Shown here: positions 24,146 through 33,787 of the stretch, piece after piece | Layout of the letters: the number at the start of each line of letters is the position of its first letter | How positions within the stretch are numbered: the first letter of the stretch is position 1 | Assembly: GCA_965224765.1 (NCBI GenBank) | Contig: CBDDAC010000037.1 | Span: 124,001-188,000, forward strand | Direction: 5' to 3' | From: CAZDBA01 sp965224765 | Lineage (GTDB): Bacteria > Planctomycetota > Planctomycetia > Pirellulales > Pirellulaceae | DNA: 64,000 bases | The notes under the pieces: model-generated | Told to the model about the DNA's origin: nothing | The model's input: the letters and a program-made list of their open reading frames with translations, nothing else | The model's database searches: none | Position numbers and translations under genes: made by a program

Positions 24146-27072
24146 TAGCTGATGCTCCTCTCCATACCAGTCGAAATCCCAACGCCTGATTCGCGGCAAG
24201 CGTCAATTCGATGCCGCCCCAGGTGTTCCTGTTGATTTGTCTTATCCGAAACGCTGCGCCACCAATGTGAAATCCGGTCTCGGAAATTGCTTGCGGTCTG
24301 TCGACTATGTCGAACAAGTGAGGTGATTGAACTTTCAGGGCTACGCTCAGCCGATTTCTCAAATTCAGCTCGAACGTTTGAGCTAACCAGTTCAGTTGCA
24401 GACATTTGCTGTCCCGACTTCTCAATGCTGCGTCGCACCTTCGCCTTGTCATCCACGTAAATGGCAACATCTTCGCTGCCTCTGGAAACAGTCACATAGA
24501 ACTGTTTCGCATTGATGGCAGGAAGGGAAGTCGCTCCCATCGCGGCGATCGCCAATTGCCGGTCTTTACCCTGGCTTGCGTGGCTGGTCACAACATAGCC
24601 ATGATCAAAATGGCCGTAGTTGCGATCCACCACTTTTCCATTTTTCAAAATCAGATTGCCCCGTTTGTCAAAACCCTTCACTTGATCCAGGCGACCATTG
24701 CTGATGCGGCCTTTGCCATCGAGTGTCTTCCCACCCAGACTGAAACGAATTTTGTCACCAGCGGAAATCCCCAGTTCATCCTTGGTATAGACTTCAAACC
24801 GATCACTATTATCCGCCGGCAAGCGGTGTAACCTACCGTCCTGAAGGCTTTGTAAACGCACTTGCTGATCTTCAACGTCGTGCACCAAATAGCGATCCCC
24901 TTTTTTGAAACCGCCTTTGACGTTCTGGTGAAATTGGATAATCAGCCCTTGTTGATCTCGATAAGAGGCGGTATTTCCTTTTTCCGCTTCGGTGAGGTTC
25001 AATGACCGCAATTGGATAAACGGGCGCTCCTCACTGGGGAGTTTTCCTTGTTCGCGAAGCTTTTCGCGAATGTGTTCCGTCACGTTGCTTGCCTCGGCAT
25101 GGGTCGGAGCCACAATCAAAGTTGATTTTCGTTTGTCGGTCGATTTCAGATAGGCCTCTGCCAGTGTCTCGTGGCGTTGGTCGCCCGCAATCTCTTTCAC
25201 TTTCCCCATTGCATCAAGCATGTCAAATCCGGCAACCAGCCCGGTTTTTCCTGTTTTTGCGTCAACGATTTCGTGTCCTTTACTGATGAGCTCAACTGCT
25301 TTCTTGTACCGGCCTTTCTGACGTTGAATGGCTTCAATACGTGCAATGTTCAATCCTGACTCGTTTTCTAGTAGTCGCATTGCTTCTCCGCGGCGCGGCG
25401 AAGAATGCTGCCTTGTGTCACCCGAAAGAACGACACGACAATTCTGATCTTTGGCAATATTGAAAATTTCATTCATCGCTCGCACGTCCAACAGCCCAGC
25501 CTCGTCGACCCACAGCAGCTGATTTTTCAGTTCTGGATGAAGCTTGGTGTTGCGAAGCAGATGCTCAACAGTCTTGGCATTGGAAAACCCTTTCTCTTCC
25601 AGTACTTCTTTCGCTCCGCTACTGGGAGCAAAGGTAAATATCTGTTTTCCATTCTCACGGATCGCGTCAGCCGCTTCCTGCATCAAGGAGGATTTCCCAG
25701 TCCCGGCTCCTCCGGTGATTGCCATCACCGTATCGCGGGATTCCAACACATGATTCACGGCATTTTTCTGTTGGTCGTTGAGCCATGTTCTGTCAAACTT
25801 GCGGTCAAACGTGGCAATCGCTTTGCGAGTTCCACGACCATCTCGGGCAAACGCGATCATTTGTTTTTCGGCGTTGAGTACTTCGCGAGTCGTGATCATC
25901 TGGCGTTTCGATCCGTCGCTATCCAACGTTCGTTGGATTAGCCCCGCTTGATCAATCGCCTTTTCCATTTGTTCAGGACTGATGGTCAGTCCATGTTCCA
26001 ATGCCGTTCCCGCAATCTGATGGCGTTCGACCGTTGATTGCCGGTAGAGATGATGTTCCAGGGCGTACTTCAATGAATTGGCAGCCGCATTCTGTTCCGT
26101 TTCGCCACTGCTCTTGCCAGAGCGCTGCTTCAAGTTATTGAATGCTTGTCGTTCCTTGTCCGACAGCCTGTTTTGCCATTCGCGGCGGAGTTGGTCGACG
26201 GACTTCCCCGTATCCTTCTGCTCTCGGGTCAGCTTTCCAAGCTTCCCTTTGGCCTCAGCATCCTTGACGTTATTCTCCAACGCGTGTTTTTCTACTTGTG
26301 CCGTACGCCGGCTGAATTTTTCGATTGTCGAACGTTCAATACCTTTAATTTCCCAACCGTTTTTCATTCGTCCGGATTGAAGGAAACGCGTGTGCTCAAC
26401 GTTATATCCCAACTCATGGTTGAGTTTTCGGGCAAGCCGAGCCTCAAATTTCGCCTGTAAACTGGGACGCTGACGGACGATTTCTTCAAACTCGCCCGCG
26501 TAGTTCTTGCCGTTTTGCTGCGTCCAGTTGATGACGAAAGCATGAACATGCAAATGTGGGTCAGCTTTGCCCTCGACCGGCCGCGAAGTTTTATGTAGGA
26601 AGTCAGCATAGATCAGCTTCCCAGTATGGGATTTCTGTTTTGTTTGAGCATGTTTGCCCGTTCGCACTCGCCGTTGCATCAACGGTTCAACATCGCGTTC
26701 CATCGTTTCGCGAACCGACTGTTGCAACGCTTCCATGATTTTTTCATCTTTGTTGATCGCCCAAGCCAGTGAAACGCTCTTGGGAACGCTGAATGTCAAA
26801 TCCATGCCAGGGCGGCGATCCTTACGGATCCGCTGCATCAAGTTCTTGCCGGTTTCTGGATGCCTGCCATTGAGCAGGTTAGAAAATTGTTCTTTGGTGA
26901 CGTTAGAGCCATATTCCAGCCCAAGGATTTCCGCACCTTTACCATGCCACTGACCAGCAACTTCCTGACCGAGGTAATAATCACCTCGCGTCAAAACCTG
27001 CTCAAAATATTTCTGCGTCCCGGAGACGCTTGTGGCTTGCGTGGCAATCAGCATATTAAAAGATACGTTCAT
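24145..27072 (-). CDS. MobF-family relaxase-helicase (TrwC/TraI type)
   Basis: About 975 residues from the inner ATG at 27072; ten more are possible upstream. The N-terminal HUH relaxase has candidate catalytic tyrosines near residues 22-33 ('GTQKYFEQVLTRGDYYLG') and the metal triad 'PHLHVHAFVIN' (about 173-177). A RecD-like helicase follows, with Walker A 'ITGGAGTGKSSLMQEA' near residue 450 and 'LLWVDEAGLL'. The C-terminus has the usual 'NYGHFDHGYVVTSHASQGKD' motif. It nicks oriT, stays covalently attached to the strand and unwinds the plasmid for transfer. The palindrome-rich stretch upstream is a plausible oriT. Confidence 0.93.
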   Translation of the reverse strand: MNVSFNMLIATQATSVSGTQKYFEQVLTRGDYYLGQEVAGQWHGKGAEILGLEYGSNVTKEQFSNLLNGRHPETGKNLMQRIRKDRRPGMDLTFSVPKSVSLAWAINKDEKIMEALQQSVRETMERDVEPLMQRRVRTGKHAQTKQKSHTGKLIYADFLHKTSRPVEGKADPHLHVHAFVINWTQQNGKNYAGEFEEIVRQRPSLQAKFEARLARKLNHELGYNVEHTRFLQSGRMKNGWEIKGIERSTIEKFSRRTAQVEKHALENNVKDAEAKGKLGKLTREQKDTGKSVDQLRREWQNRLSDKERQAFNNLKQRSGKSSGETEQNAAANSLKYALEHHLYRQSTVERHQIAGTALEHGLTISPEQMEKAIDQAGLIQRTLDSDGSKRQMITTREVLNAEKQMIAFARDGRGTRKAIATFDRKFDRTWLNDQQKNAVNHVLESRDTVMAITGGAGTGKSSLMQEAADAIRENGKQIFTFAPSSGAKEVLEEKGFSNAKTVEHLLRNTKLHPELKNQLLWVDEAGLLDVRAMNEIFNIAKDQNCRVVLSGDTRQHSSPRRGEAMRLLENESGLNIARIEAIQRQKGRYKKAVELISKGHEIVDAKTGKTGLVAGFDMLDAMGKVKEIAGDQRHETLAEAYLKSTDKRKSTLIVAPTHAEASNVTEHIREKLREQGKLPSEERPFIQLRSLNLTEAEKGNTASYRDQQGLIIQFHQNVKGGFKKGDRYLVHDVEDQQVRLQSLQDGRLHRLPADNSDRFEVYTKDELGISAGDKIRFSLGGKTLDGKGRISNGRLDQVKGFDKRGNLILKNGKVVDRNYGHFDHGYVVTSHASQGKDRQLAIAAMGATSLPAINAKQFYVTVSRGSEDVAIYVDDKAKVRRSIEKSGQQMSATELVSSNVRAEFEKSAERSPESSITSLVRHSRQTASNFRDRISHWWRSVSDKTNQQEHLGRHRIDACRESGVGISTGMERSIS

Positions 27073-27102
27073 GGGTTCAAAGAGACAAACGCAGAGACTC
27101 AA

Positions 27103-27836
27103 TGACCCTGACGGATCAGTTCAAATCGCGAAGGAGGCGACTACTTAACCGTGGCAACAAAATGTTGCCACGGCAATGTCGCGGAGGCGATCCCGCCGAT
27201 GCATCCACAGGTAATTGCGTCAGTCTCAAATTTGAGACTGAACTCACGCATAATCCCCAGTCTCAAATTTGAGACTGGGCAGCTGCACGTTCAGTGATTG
27301 CGTGGCGGGTCAAGTCAGGATGAGAAACTGCCTCCTCAAGCGACATGCAGCGAAGAGATGTTACGACGAATAAGTGATACACCAACTCTGTCTCAATTTT
27401 GAGACAAGACTCAACGACGGTTCAATGACTGTGTTGGAGAAACCAGAAGCTAGAAATCTCCAGTCTCAAATTTGAAACTGGAGAACCGTTCACTCAGGGA
27501 TTACCATTTGGAACAATTCAAAAGTCAGAAATCTTTCCCCAAGCAGTGCATAGGGAAGGAACGCGGGAGCAAATAGCTGATTCTTGCACTGCCCCCAAGC
27601 GAGAAAAATTGAGGTAATAGGCTTGTCTCCTAAGCACTGCTTAGCAAGAAAACTGCGGATAAATCCAACAATTTCATGCAATGCTAACTTCAGGTTACTG
27701 AATTCTCACCCAAGTCCAAAGTATTTGGGGAAATGGCTGTATTAGGCCTCGAGGCACACAAAGTCAGCCCTCTGGATTTGCTTTTCGCTCATCATTCATT
27801 TAGGTTATCGGGCGATCGAGTTGCTGGAAGGGTTCG
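27103..27836. other. Palindrome-rich non-coding region: candidate oriT and CRISPR promoter
   Basis: About 730 bases between the divergent relaxase and CRISPR effector genes. It holds four copies of the module-A palindrome: 27221-27240, 27258-27277 (extended to 24 bases by flanking CC/GG), 27390-27405 and 27461-27480 (one mismatch). The position directly before a MobF relaxase is where oriT is normally found. The last 150 bases must contain the promoter of the CRISPR operon; no clear -35/-10 pair can be asserted. Confidence 0.6.
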
Positions 27837-29735
27837 ATGAATCGCGAAAACATAATTCAAATGGAGTTGATAAAACTCTATCAGGAAGCCGTCAAAAAAT
27901 TCCAAGACATTGAGGAAGAGGGTTTTAATACTCACTGGAATAGCCCCGAGCAGCAAAAAGAGCATTTACCTCGCTCCTTGGAGCTACTGCAACTTCGTTT
28001 TGGCAACAGTGAGCTTGTTTACGGTCGGCCAGAACAGCAAGAAATACTGACGGAACAAAAACGGCCCGAGCGTGTATTGCTGTTGATGGCTGGGTTTAGC
28101 GTCGAGCAACTCGCACTCAGCATTGCGTTTCATTTCTATCAGGGAGTTAATGCCAGTCAGCCTTTAACGCTTATTGTTCCCTTCATCGGCGCATTGAACG
28201 ATGGGAGTTGTGCTTGGGAAATCGTCTTGGCCGAAAATGAAAAACATGGCCTATATGCGGCCCTGAAGATTCTCTTGGGTAGGGATTTCAACAACGTGTG
28301 TAGCCTCCTGCAAGATGCGGAGGAGGTTGAATCTGGCAATCCAGCAGCTGTGTTTCAGAAGGTCTTGGAATGGTGGCGCAATGACAATCAGGATAAGGCA
28401 ATTGCACTCGATGTTACTGGCGGGCAAAAACCGATGGATGCTGCCGGAATCTACGCGGCAATGTATCTTGGCGTTCCCGCGTATTATCTGGACTTCGATG
28501 ACTATGACTCCAAAGCAAGAAGGCCACATCCAGCATCACTGAAATATGAACAGCTGGACTTGCCCGGAGTTGTTTTTTCACATGATGCACGAAAGGAAAT
28601 CATCAACCATTTCCGCTCACGTAATTTCGCATTTTCTCATTCGTTGATCAAGAAACTTGATGAGGAGATCAATGGCGAGAAAGGGAAAGTCGGCAACTAC
28701 TTTTCCGCGACCGACAAAAAAGACATACAGAAAGCTCATGTAATAATTCATGAGTCTGATGCATGGATGAATGCTGATTATTCATTGTTTGAATCGCCCC
28801 TAAATGAAATTCCAGAAGTGGGCGTTCGAGAGGCCGTTCTCAATCTCAAAAGGCAGCCTGCGAGAATGCGTCAATACTTGGTCGACGAATATCTACGATT
28901 AAAGGCATTGTTGGCGTTGTCTAGTTTCTCCGATAGTGATCTGGATTCGAATTCCATGGTTCGAGACGTTATTGTCGGTACGCATGGATTTTGCGAACTC
29001 GTATTGGATTCATTTTTGCACCTGGAAAGATACCCTCCAAAAATTCTCGGGGTCAACTCAATATGGACGTCACGAAAAATCGAGATTCCTGAGGCATCGG
29101 TTGTGGCGTTGAACGCAACACTCCAAAACGCATTTTTGAACCCTTGCAGTCTTGAACTAGTGGCAATCAAGGCGAAGGTGCAACTCCTATTCAAGGGTAG
29201 CACAGAAATTGAATTTCGCCGAAATATCGACAAGTGTATTGAAGGCGGCCAATTCGATCCAGGCATCGCTGCAAAATTGATTTTGTCCGGTTCCTACGAG
29301 TCGAACAGCTCAAATGCGGTAGTTTTTAATGTTAAGTTGGGAGTTGAGAACCCGGTCATTGAGCTGAACTTGGGGCCGAATAATAAGAATGGGGAGTGGT
29401 ATAAGTTTTGGGGCGGGGTGGGGAAATATCCGCGGTGGACAGATTTGAGAAACGCCTATGCCCATTCTCGTGGACCTGTAGAAAAAGAAGCTGTTGAGAT
29501 CGCCAACAATGCGATCAGATTTGCATTGCCACGTTATTTAGGGTTGTATTCGATTCTTTCAAGTGAACACCCAACTATTCCTGTTTCGGACCTTCTCGCG
29601 AGTGGAGCTGGTGAGAGCGAAATCGAAAAAGCGATAAAAGATGGCCAGATCCCCTGGCTTGGGCCAAACGGCCACGACAAAGAAAATGAGTTGCGCGAAC
29701 TCCTTCGGCTGCCTCCCAGGACTGAAACCATATAG
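27837..29735 (+). CDS. CARF-HEPN ribonuclease effector (Csm6/Csx1-like)
   Basis: A 632-residue protein. The N-terminal CARF domain carries the ligand-loop motif 'ALDVTGGQKPMDAAG' around residue 195, the form typical of cyclic oligoadenylate receptors. The C-terminal part contains 'WTDLRNAYAHSRGP', an R-x4-H HEPN RNase motif (R538, H543). In characterised type III systems cOA made by Cas10 binds CARF and switches on non-specific RNA cleavage. It is larger than most Csm6/Csx1 proteins (400-500 aa); the middle third matches nothing I recognise. It is the first gene of the CRISPR operon and lies 22 bases from cas10. Confidence 0.85.
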   Translation: MNRENIIQMELIKLYQEAVKKFQDIEEEGFNTHWNSPEQQKEHLPRSLELLQLRFGNSELVYGRPEQQEILTEQKRPERVLLLMAGFSVEQLALSIAFHFYQGVNASQPLTLIVPFIGALNDGSCAWEIVLAENEKHGLYAALKILLGRDFNNVCSLLQDAEEVESGNPAAVFQKVLEWWRNDNQDKAIALDVTGGQKPMDAAGIYAAMYLGVPAYYLDFDDYDSKARRPHPASLKYEQLDLPGVVFSHDARKEIINHFRSRNFAFSHSLIKKLDEEINGEKGKVGNYFSATDKKDIQKAHVIIHESDAWMNADYSLFESPLNEIPEVGVREAVLNLKRQPARMRQYLVDEYLRLKALLALSSFSDSDLDSNSMVRDVIVGTHGFCELVLDSFLHLERYPPKILGVNSIWTSRKIEIPEASVVALNATLQNAFLNPCSLELVAIKAKVQLLFKGSTEIEFRRNIDKCIEGGQFDPGIAAKLILSGSYESNSSNAVVFNVKLGVENPVIELNLGPNNKNGEWYKFWGGVGKYPRWTDLRNAYAHSRGPVEKEAVEIANNAIRFALPRYLGLYSILSSEHPTIPVSDLLASGAGESEIEKAIKDGQIPWLGPNGHDKENELRELLRLPPRTETI

Positions 29736-29757
29736 CACCCTTTGGGAGGGTGTTGAT

Positions 29758-31398
29758 ATGGGAGCGAAGGACATCAAAACTATCAGAAAGTTACTATCTA
29801 TGAAGCGATTCCTGCTGTTGACTGACGTCGATGCGATTCAGTCGTATGTATTCTCGTCCATTCGGATGTCTACGATCGTCGGTGCCAGTCAAATTGTTCG
29901 TGAATCGGAGGCAATATCAACCGACACCGCAAACACGGTGAAAAACGAGAAGGGCGAATTGGCCGTGGAAGTTGGCGTGTGCCACGGAGGAGGCGGGCTG
30001 TTCGTTTTTAACGATATTGAAAAAGCTAGAGATTTTGAGCGACAAATTTCGAGAGAATTCAAGAAACGTAGTGTCAATGGTTCCCTTTCAACAAGTGGAA
30101 CTCATGAATTCGGTTCCGATAGTGGACAGAGCTTTAGAACGGCTCGTGAGGCCGCGCTGGAGGAACTCGAGGGTCAAAAACGGCTGGGAAGAAATTCCAG
30201 TGAATCGCCGGAACTGGGCTGGGCTTGGAATTGCGAGACTTGTGGTGCTAACCCGGCTACGGAGGCAGTTTCGCGGAAATTCGATTCGGTAGACGATGAT
30301 CAGGCTGCCGAAATAAAAAGCGTGTGGCGAGTCTGCCCGGCTTGCAAAGCTCGTTACGATCACAGGAAAAGTAGCGTAGACCGACAGAAGCTATTCTATC
30401 AAGACAGACAAGGTGAGCCAAAATTAAAGATACCCTTCAACCTGGAGGACTTGGCCGGAGACTCACATTGGGCGTTAGTCGTCTTGGATGGTGACGGACT
30501 CGGTCAAAGGCTTCGCGAATTCGATTCGCCGCAATCATATCAAGAGTTCTCAAATGGGCTGAAAAGCTTGATTGAAAGTGCTTTGAAAACCGGTCTTCAG
30601 TCAATTCAAGAACTTCATCAACAAGAAACTGCCCCGGCCCTGATCTTGTTTGATGGTGGTGACGATATTGTTGTCGCCTGTCCAGCTGAATTAGCCTTTC
30701 CGTTTGTTGATTCCTTCTCTCGTCACTTGCAGTACTCGTTCGCACATGGTGAATGTGAATGGGACGGAGGGAAGGCAATCGGTTTTTCTGCTGGTGTGGT
30801 CGTTACGCGACAAGGGTTTCCCTTCCAAACGGCTCATCGAATTGCTGATGGCTTATTGCGAAACGCAAAAACGAAGGCCCGAAAAAATGGCTGGATCGAA
30901 GGTGCCATCGACTTCGCCGTGATCACAGAAGCCTATGGAGATTCCGAACGTATTTTGGCTGAAAGATCTATCGGAGATAAACGTGGAGTCACGATGGTTT
31001 CATTTACTGGTCGACCTTATCATCTGAAAAGCGGCGGGGCGCGCTCGTTCGAAAAACTAAAATCGGCCTGTCGATTGCTCAAGCAAAAGTCTTTTCCTTC
31101 CAACAGCCTCTTCGATCTTCGCAATAATTTAAATCGAACGGCGATCGTTGGCACCAAAGACCATGAAAGTAGCAAGACCGTGGAAGAAGTTTGCAGCGAT
31201 ATCGTTGAACCTTTTATTACAAACTGGGAACGAAGAGTGAATCGTGTACCATTGAACGAGGCAACATGGGCAGAAGTAAATCGCCTTCTCGATTTCAACT
31301 CACCAAAATTGAACAGTTCTGCAGAGGCAGAGTTTCCGCACGCCGATCTTGCGGATGCCATTTACCTATGGGAGAAGTGCTTTGACAGTTCGCATTAA
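29758..31398 (+). CDS. cas10: Cas10, HD-less, with active GGDD cyclase motif
   Basis: The start is the ATG after GGGAGGG, giving 546 residues; an upstream in-frame ATG at 29641 lies inside the previous gene. The protein opens directly with a palm-like domain ('KRFLLLTDVDAIQSYVFSSI'), so there is no N-terminal HD nuclease. A zinc module uses C159-x2-C162 and C193-x2-C196. The second palm has 'LVVLDGDGLG' and 'LFDGGDDIVVA' (GGDD 300-303), expected to make cyclic oligoadenylates. Single-strand DNase activity should be absent. It is the signalling subunit of the type III effector and pairs with the CARF-HEPN protein upstream. Confidence 0.93.
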   Translation: MGAKDIKTIRKLLSMKRFLLLTDVDAIQSYVFSSIRMSTIVGASQIVRESEAISTDTANTVKNEKGELAVEVGVCHGGGGLFVFNDIEKARDFERQISREFKKRSVNGSLSTSGTHEFGSDSGQSFRTAREAALEELEGQKRLGRNSSESPELGWAWNCETCGANPATEAVSRKFDSVDDDQAAEIKSVWRVCPACKARYDHRKSSVDRQKLFYQDRQGEPKLKIPFNLEDLAGDSHWALVVLDGDGLGQRLREFDSPQSYQEFSNGLKSLIESALKTGLQSIQELHQQETAPALILFDGGDDIVVACPAELAFPFVDSFSRHLQYSFAHGECEWDGGKAIGFSAGVVVTRQGFPFQTAHRIADGLLRNAKTKARKNGWIEGAIDFAVITEAYGDSERILAERSIGDKRGVTMVSFTGRPYHLKSGGARSFEKLKSACRLLKQKSFPSNSLFDLRNNLNRTAIVGTKDHESSKTVEEVCSDIVEPFITNWERRVNRVPLNEATWAEVNRLLDFNSPKLNSSAEAEFPHADLADAIYLWEKCFDSSH

Positions 31399-33787
31399 GC
31401 TTACGATCGATGTGGAGACAGACTTTCATATAGGAACGGGCAGTGGGCGAGGTCGTGCCACCGATGCAGTTTTCTTGCGTGACAGCAATGGAGTAACCTT
31501 TGTTCCAGGTTCTACCATCAAAGGGCTCGCAAGCGATTGGGCGGAAAAAATCGTCCGACTACACAGGTCAACATTTGGGTATCCTCCCACATGTCATGAC
31601 GATTCATCGCCAAGCAAGATCGTGGGCGATTTTTCGGATAGTTGTTTTCGCGAGCTATTTGGAGGCGGCAAGTCCTCAGGATTCGCGGAAGATTGTGTTT
31701 TTTTTGATAATGCGTACCCACGCCACGATGCAATTGATTCCACGGTTGTCAGAACTGGACGCAGTGCGCGTGATCGCCATTCTGGTCGCTCCAAAGATGA
31801 ACATCTGTTCTTTTTCGAGGACGCTCCCGCAACTCAGTTTGAAACAGAATTGATTTGCGAAGCCAAGCTTTCCAAACGTTCGTTGTTATTACTATTGCTA
31901 TCTCTTCGGTCGATCAACGCAATAGGAGGCCAGCGGCGTCGGGGAAAAGGGAAGTGCAAGTGTACTGTTGAAGTCGTTGAGGCGTCCGAACCGGAACTCG
32001 TCAATCTCAAGTTGCCCTGCGGTGACAACGAAGACCAAATAGTCGAATTTAAAGCCTTCGTCAATTCGATTTTGAAAACAGATCCAAAGAACGACTTGGA
32101 TAGAGATTCATTAGGGGCGTCCGAGACAATTTCAATGCTCCGCCTGACTGAACCTTCTAACGACGACAGCCCCGAAGCGGATGAAGATACTGTCTGGTTT
32201 GTTTTTGGTTATGCAAAATCTCCGATCTCGATTTCGTACCACCGAGCGGTGGACAATGTTGCGGAAACGTTCGACTTCATCCCTGGCACCACGATACGAG
32301 GGGCCATCGCCTGGAATTGGTTGCGAAATGGTGTGCTCGAAAACGATCCTGTTTTTGACGAGTCCATAGCAAAAGAGAAGATTCGTTTTGGCCCTCTTTA
32401 TCCGGCGGCAATTACGAATTGGGTGGGATGTGCTGCGTCCATGCCAATGCCGTTTCCGGCCAGCATCCACACCTGCAAACACTATCCCGGTACCAAGCCG
32501 TCCAGTAGACAACACGGGTTCGGTGATCGTTTGTCGGTTCCCTTGTCAACCACCTGCTCCTACCAACAGCCAGATGAACACGAGTGTGACGGGGCACTGA
32601 AGCCCTTGGGAGGCTATCTCCAACTCACGGGTAGAGCAGCCAGTAAGGATATTTCATTCGAACACGGAACTGTGCAACTGGAAGTTGCACAACGTACCGC
32701 AATCAATCGACAATCGCAGCGTGCGGAAGAGGGGCAGTTATATGGTTTCGAGTCCATTGCTCGCGGAACTTATTTTGGCGGCTACGTACGAGGACCGAAG
32801 CACTTGCTTGAATCGGTGCTGATTCCATGGAAGGAAAAATGGGCATCCCTGCGAGTTGGAAAAGTAAGAACTCGTGGGATGGGGCATTTATTGATGTTTT
32901 GTCGACCGATCAATGAAAAACAACACAAAGACTATCCCGGCCTGTTGTCGGGTTCAGAAGACAAATCAGCTGACGATACTGTATTCTCTGTAACACTCTA
33001 CTCCGATCTGATCGCACTTGACCCATGGATGCGACCTTTAACCAAATTGAGTGCCCGCCAATTGTGGCGAATGATTGGTGGGGAAAAGACTGCTCCATTC
33101 ACGATTAAACGTGGTTATGTGTCGACCCTTCGGATTGGTGGTTATATCGGAAAAGTTGGAATTCCTCGAACGCCCGATACAGCGATTCGTGCTGGTTCAA
33201 CATGGAAGTTCGCATGGAATGACACTGCTACCGTAGGTTCACCAGAACGAATAGAGGCTTGGGAAAAGCTCATGCGGGCACAGCAGATAGGAATTGGCCT
33301 GCGTCGCGCGGATGGTTTCGGGCAAATCATTTTGAACCATCCAATTCACGGGATTTCAGAGTGCTTTGGAGGGATTGTGGACGACATCGTCTTTGATACA
33401 GTTGCTATCAAGAAGTCGCCTCGAGACAGTTTCAACACGAAAGCTCACATCGAGCCCAGGGTCAAAGTCGCCACCACTAAGAATAGGAAACCAAACTCTA
33501 AATACAAACGACTTTGCTATGAAATTGCCACATCGCCTGAGCCAGCAAGTGAACTTTTGGTGCTGTTGAAAACCCTGTCTACATCACGTCGAAACAAGGC
33601 GGATTCCTTGAAAGAATTTGTTGGCAAATACAAGGAAAAACTATTCGGAACTACAGGAAAGAGCTCTGAGGAATTGCTCGAAAAATTGGCCAAGATTGAA
33701 AGAGAACCAGGAAACCGGGAAAATGAGCCCAAGATGCTTGGCAATTTTCGTTGTGCTCTGTTTGAAATCGCGAAAGGGCAAGCATGA
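31382..33787 (+). CDS. Cas7-Cas5-Cas11 fusion subunit of a type III-D variant complex
   Basis: The likely start is the TTG at 31382, with GGGAGAAG just upstream, overlapping cas10 by 17 bases; the ATG at 31349 is not well placed. About 801 residues. The N-terminal Cas7-like RAMP has 'DFHIGTGSGRGRATDAVFLR' (candidate catalytic Asp28), 'FVPGSTIKGLASDW' and the G-loop 'GGQRRRGKGKC'. A Cas5/Csx10-like part follows with 'FIPGTTIRGAIAWNW', 'RVGKVRTRGMGHLL' and 'GIGLRRADGFGQI'. The helical, lysine-rich last ~110 residues fit a Cas11-like domain. This is the subunit described as Cas7-5-11 in the Synechocystis III-Dv complex. It binds crRNA and probably cuts target RNA. Confidence 0.85.
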   Translation: MTVRIKLTIDVETDFHIGTGSGRGRATDAVFLRDSNGVTFVPGSTIKGLASDWAEKIVRLHRSTFGYPPTCHDDSSPSKIVGDFSDSCFRELFGGGKSSGFAEDCVFFDNAYPRHDAIDSTVVRTGRSARDRHSGRSKDEHLFFFEDAPATQFETELICEAKLSKRSLLLLLLSLRSINAIGGQRRRGKGKCKCTVEVVEASEPELVNLKLPCGDNEDQIVEFKAFVNSILKTDPKNDLDRDSLGASETISMLRLTEPSNDDSPEADEDTVWFVFGYAKSPISISYHRAVDNVAETFDFIPGTTIRGAIAWNWLRNGVLENDPVFDESIAKEKIRFGPLYPAAITNWVGCAASMPMPFPASIHTCKHYPGTKPSSRQHGFGDRLSVPLSTTCSYQQPDEHECDGALKPLGGYLQLTGRAASKDISFEHGTVQLEVAQRTAINRQSQRAEEGQLYGFESIARGTYFGGYVRGPKHLLESVLIPWKEKWASLRVGKVRTRGMGHLLMFCRPINEKQHKDYPGLLSGSEDKSADDTVFSVTLYSDLIALDPWMRPLTKLSARQLWRMIGGEKTAPFTIKRGYVSTLRIGGYIGKVGIPRTPDTAIRAGSTWKFAWNDTATVGSPERIEAWEKLMRAQQIGIGLRRADGFGQIILNHPIHGISECFGGIVDDIVFDTVAIKKSPRDSFNTKAHIEPRVKVATTKNRKPNSKYKRLCYEIATSPEPASELLVLLKTLSTSRRNKADSLKEFVGKYKEKLFGTTGKSSEELLEKLAKIEREPGNRENEPKMLGNFRCALFEIAKGQA

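Noticed and set aside
27490..27681. 63-codon minus-strand frame between relaxase and CRISPR operon
   Set aside because: No binding site, no motif, lies in a palindrome-rich regulatory region.
29641..29757. Longer N-terminus for Cas10 from the ATG at 29641
   Set aside because: It lies within the preceding gene; the ATG at 29758 has GGGAGGG in front and begins at the conserved palm.
31349..31381. ATG start for the Cas7-Cas5-Cas11 gene
   Set aside because: It would overlap cas10 by 50 bases without a binding site; the TTG at 31382 has GGGAGAAG and matches the RAMP start.
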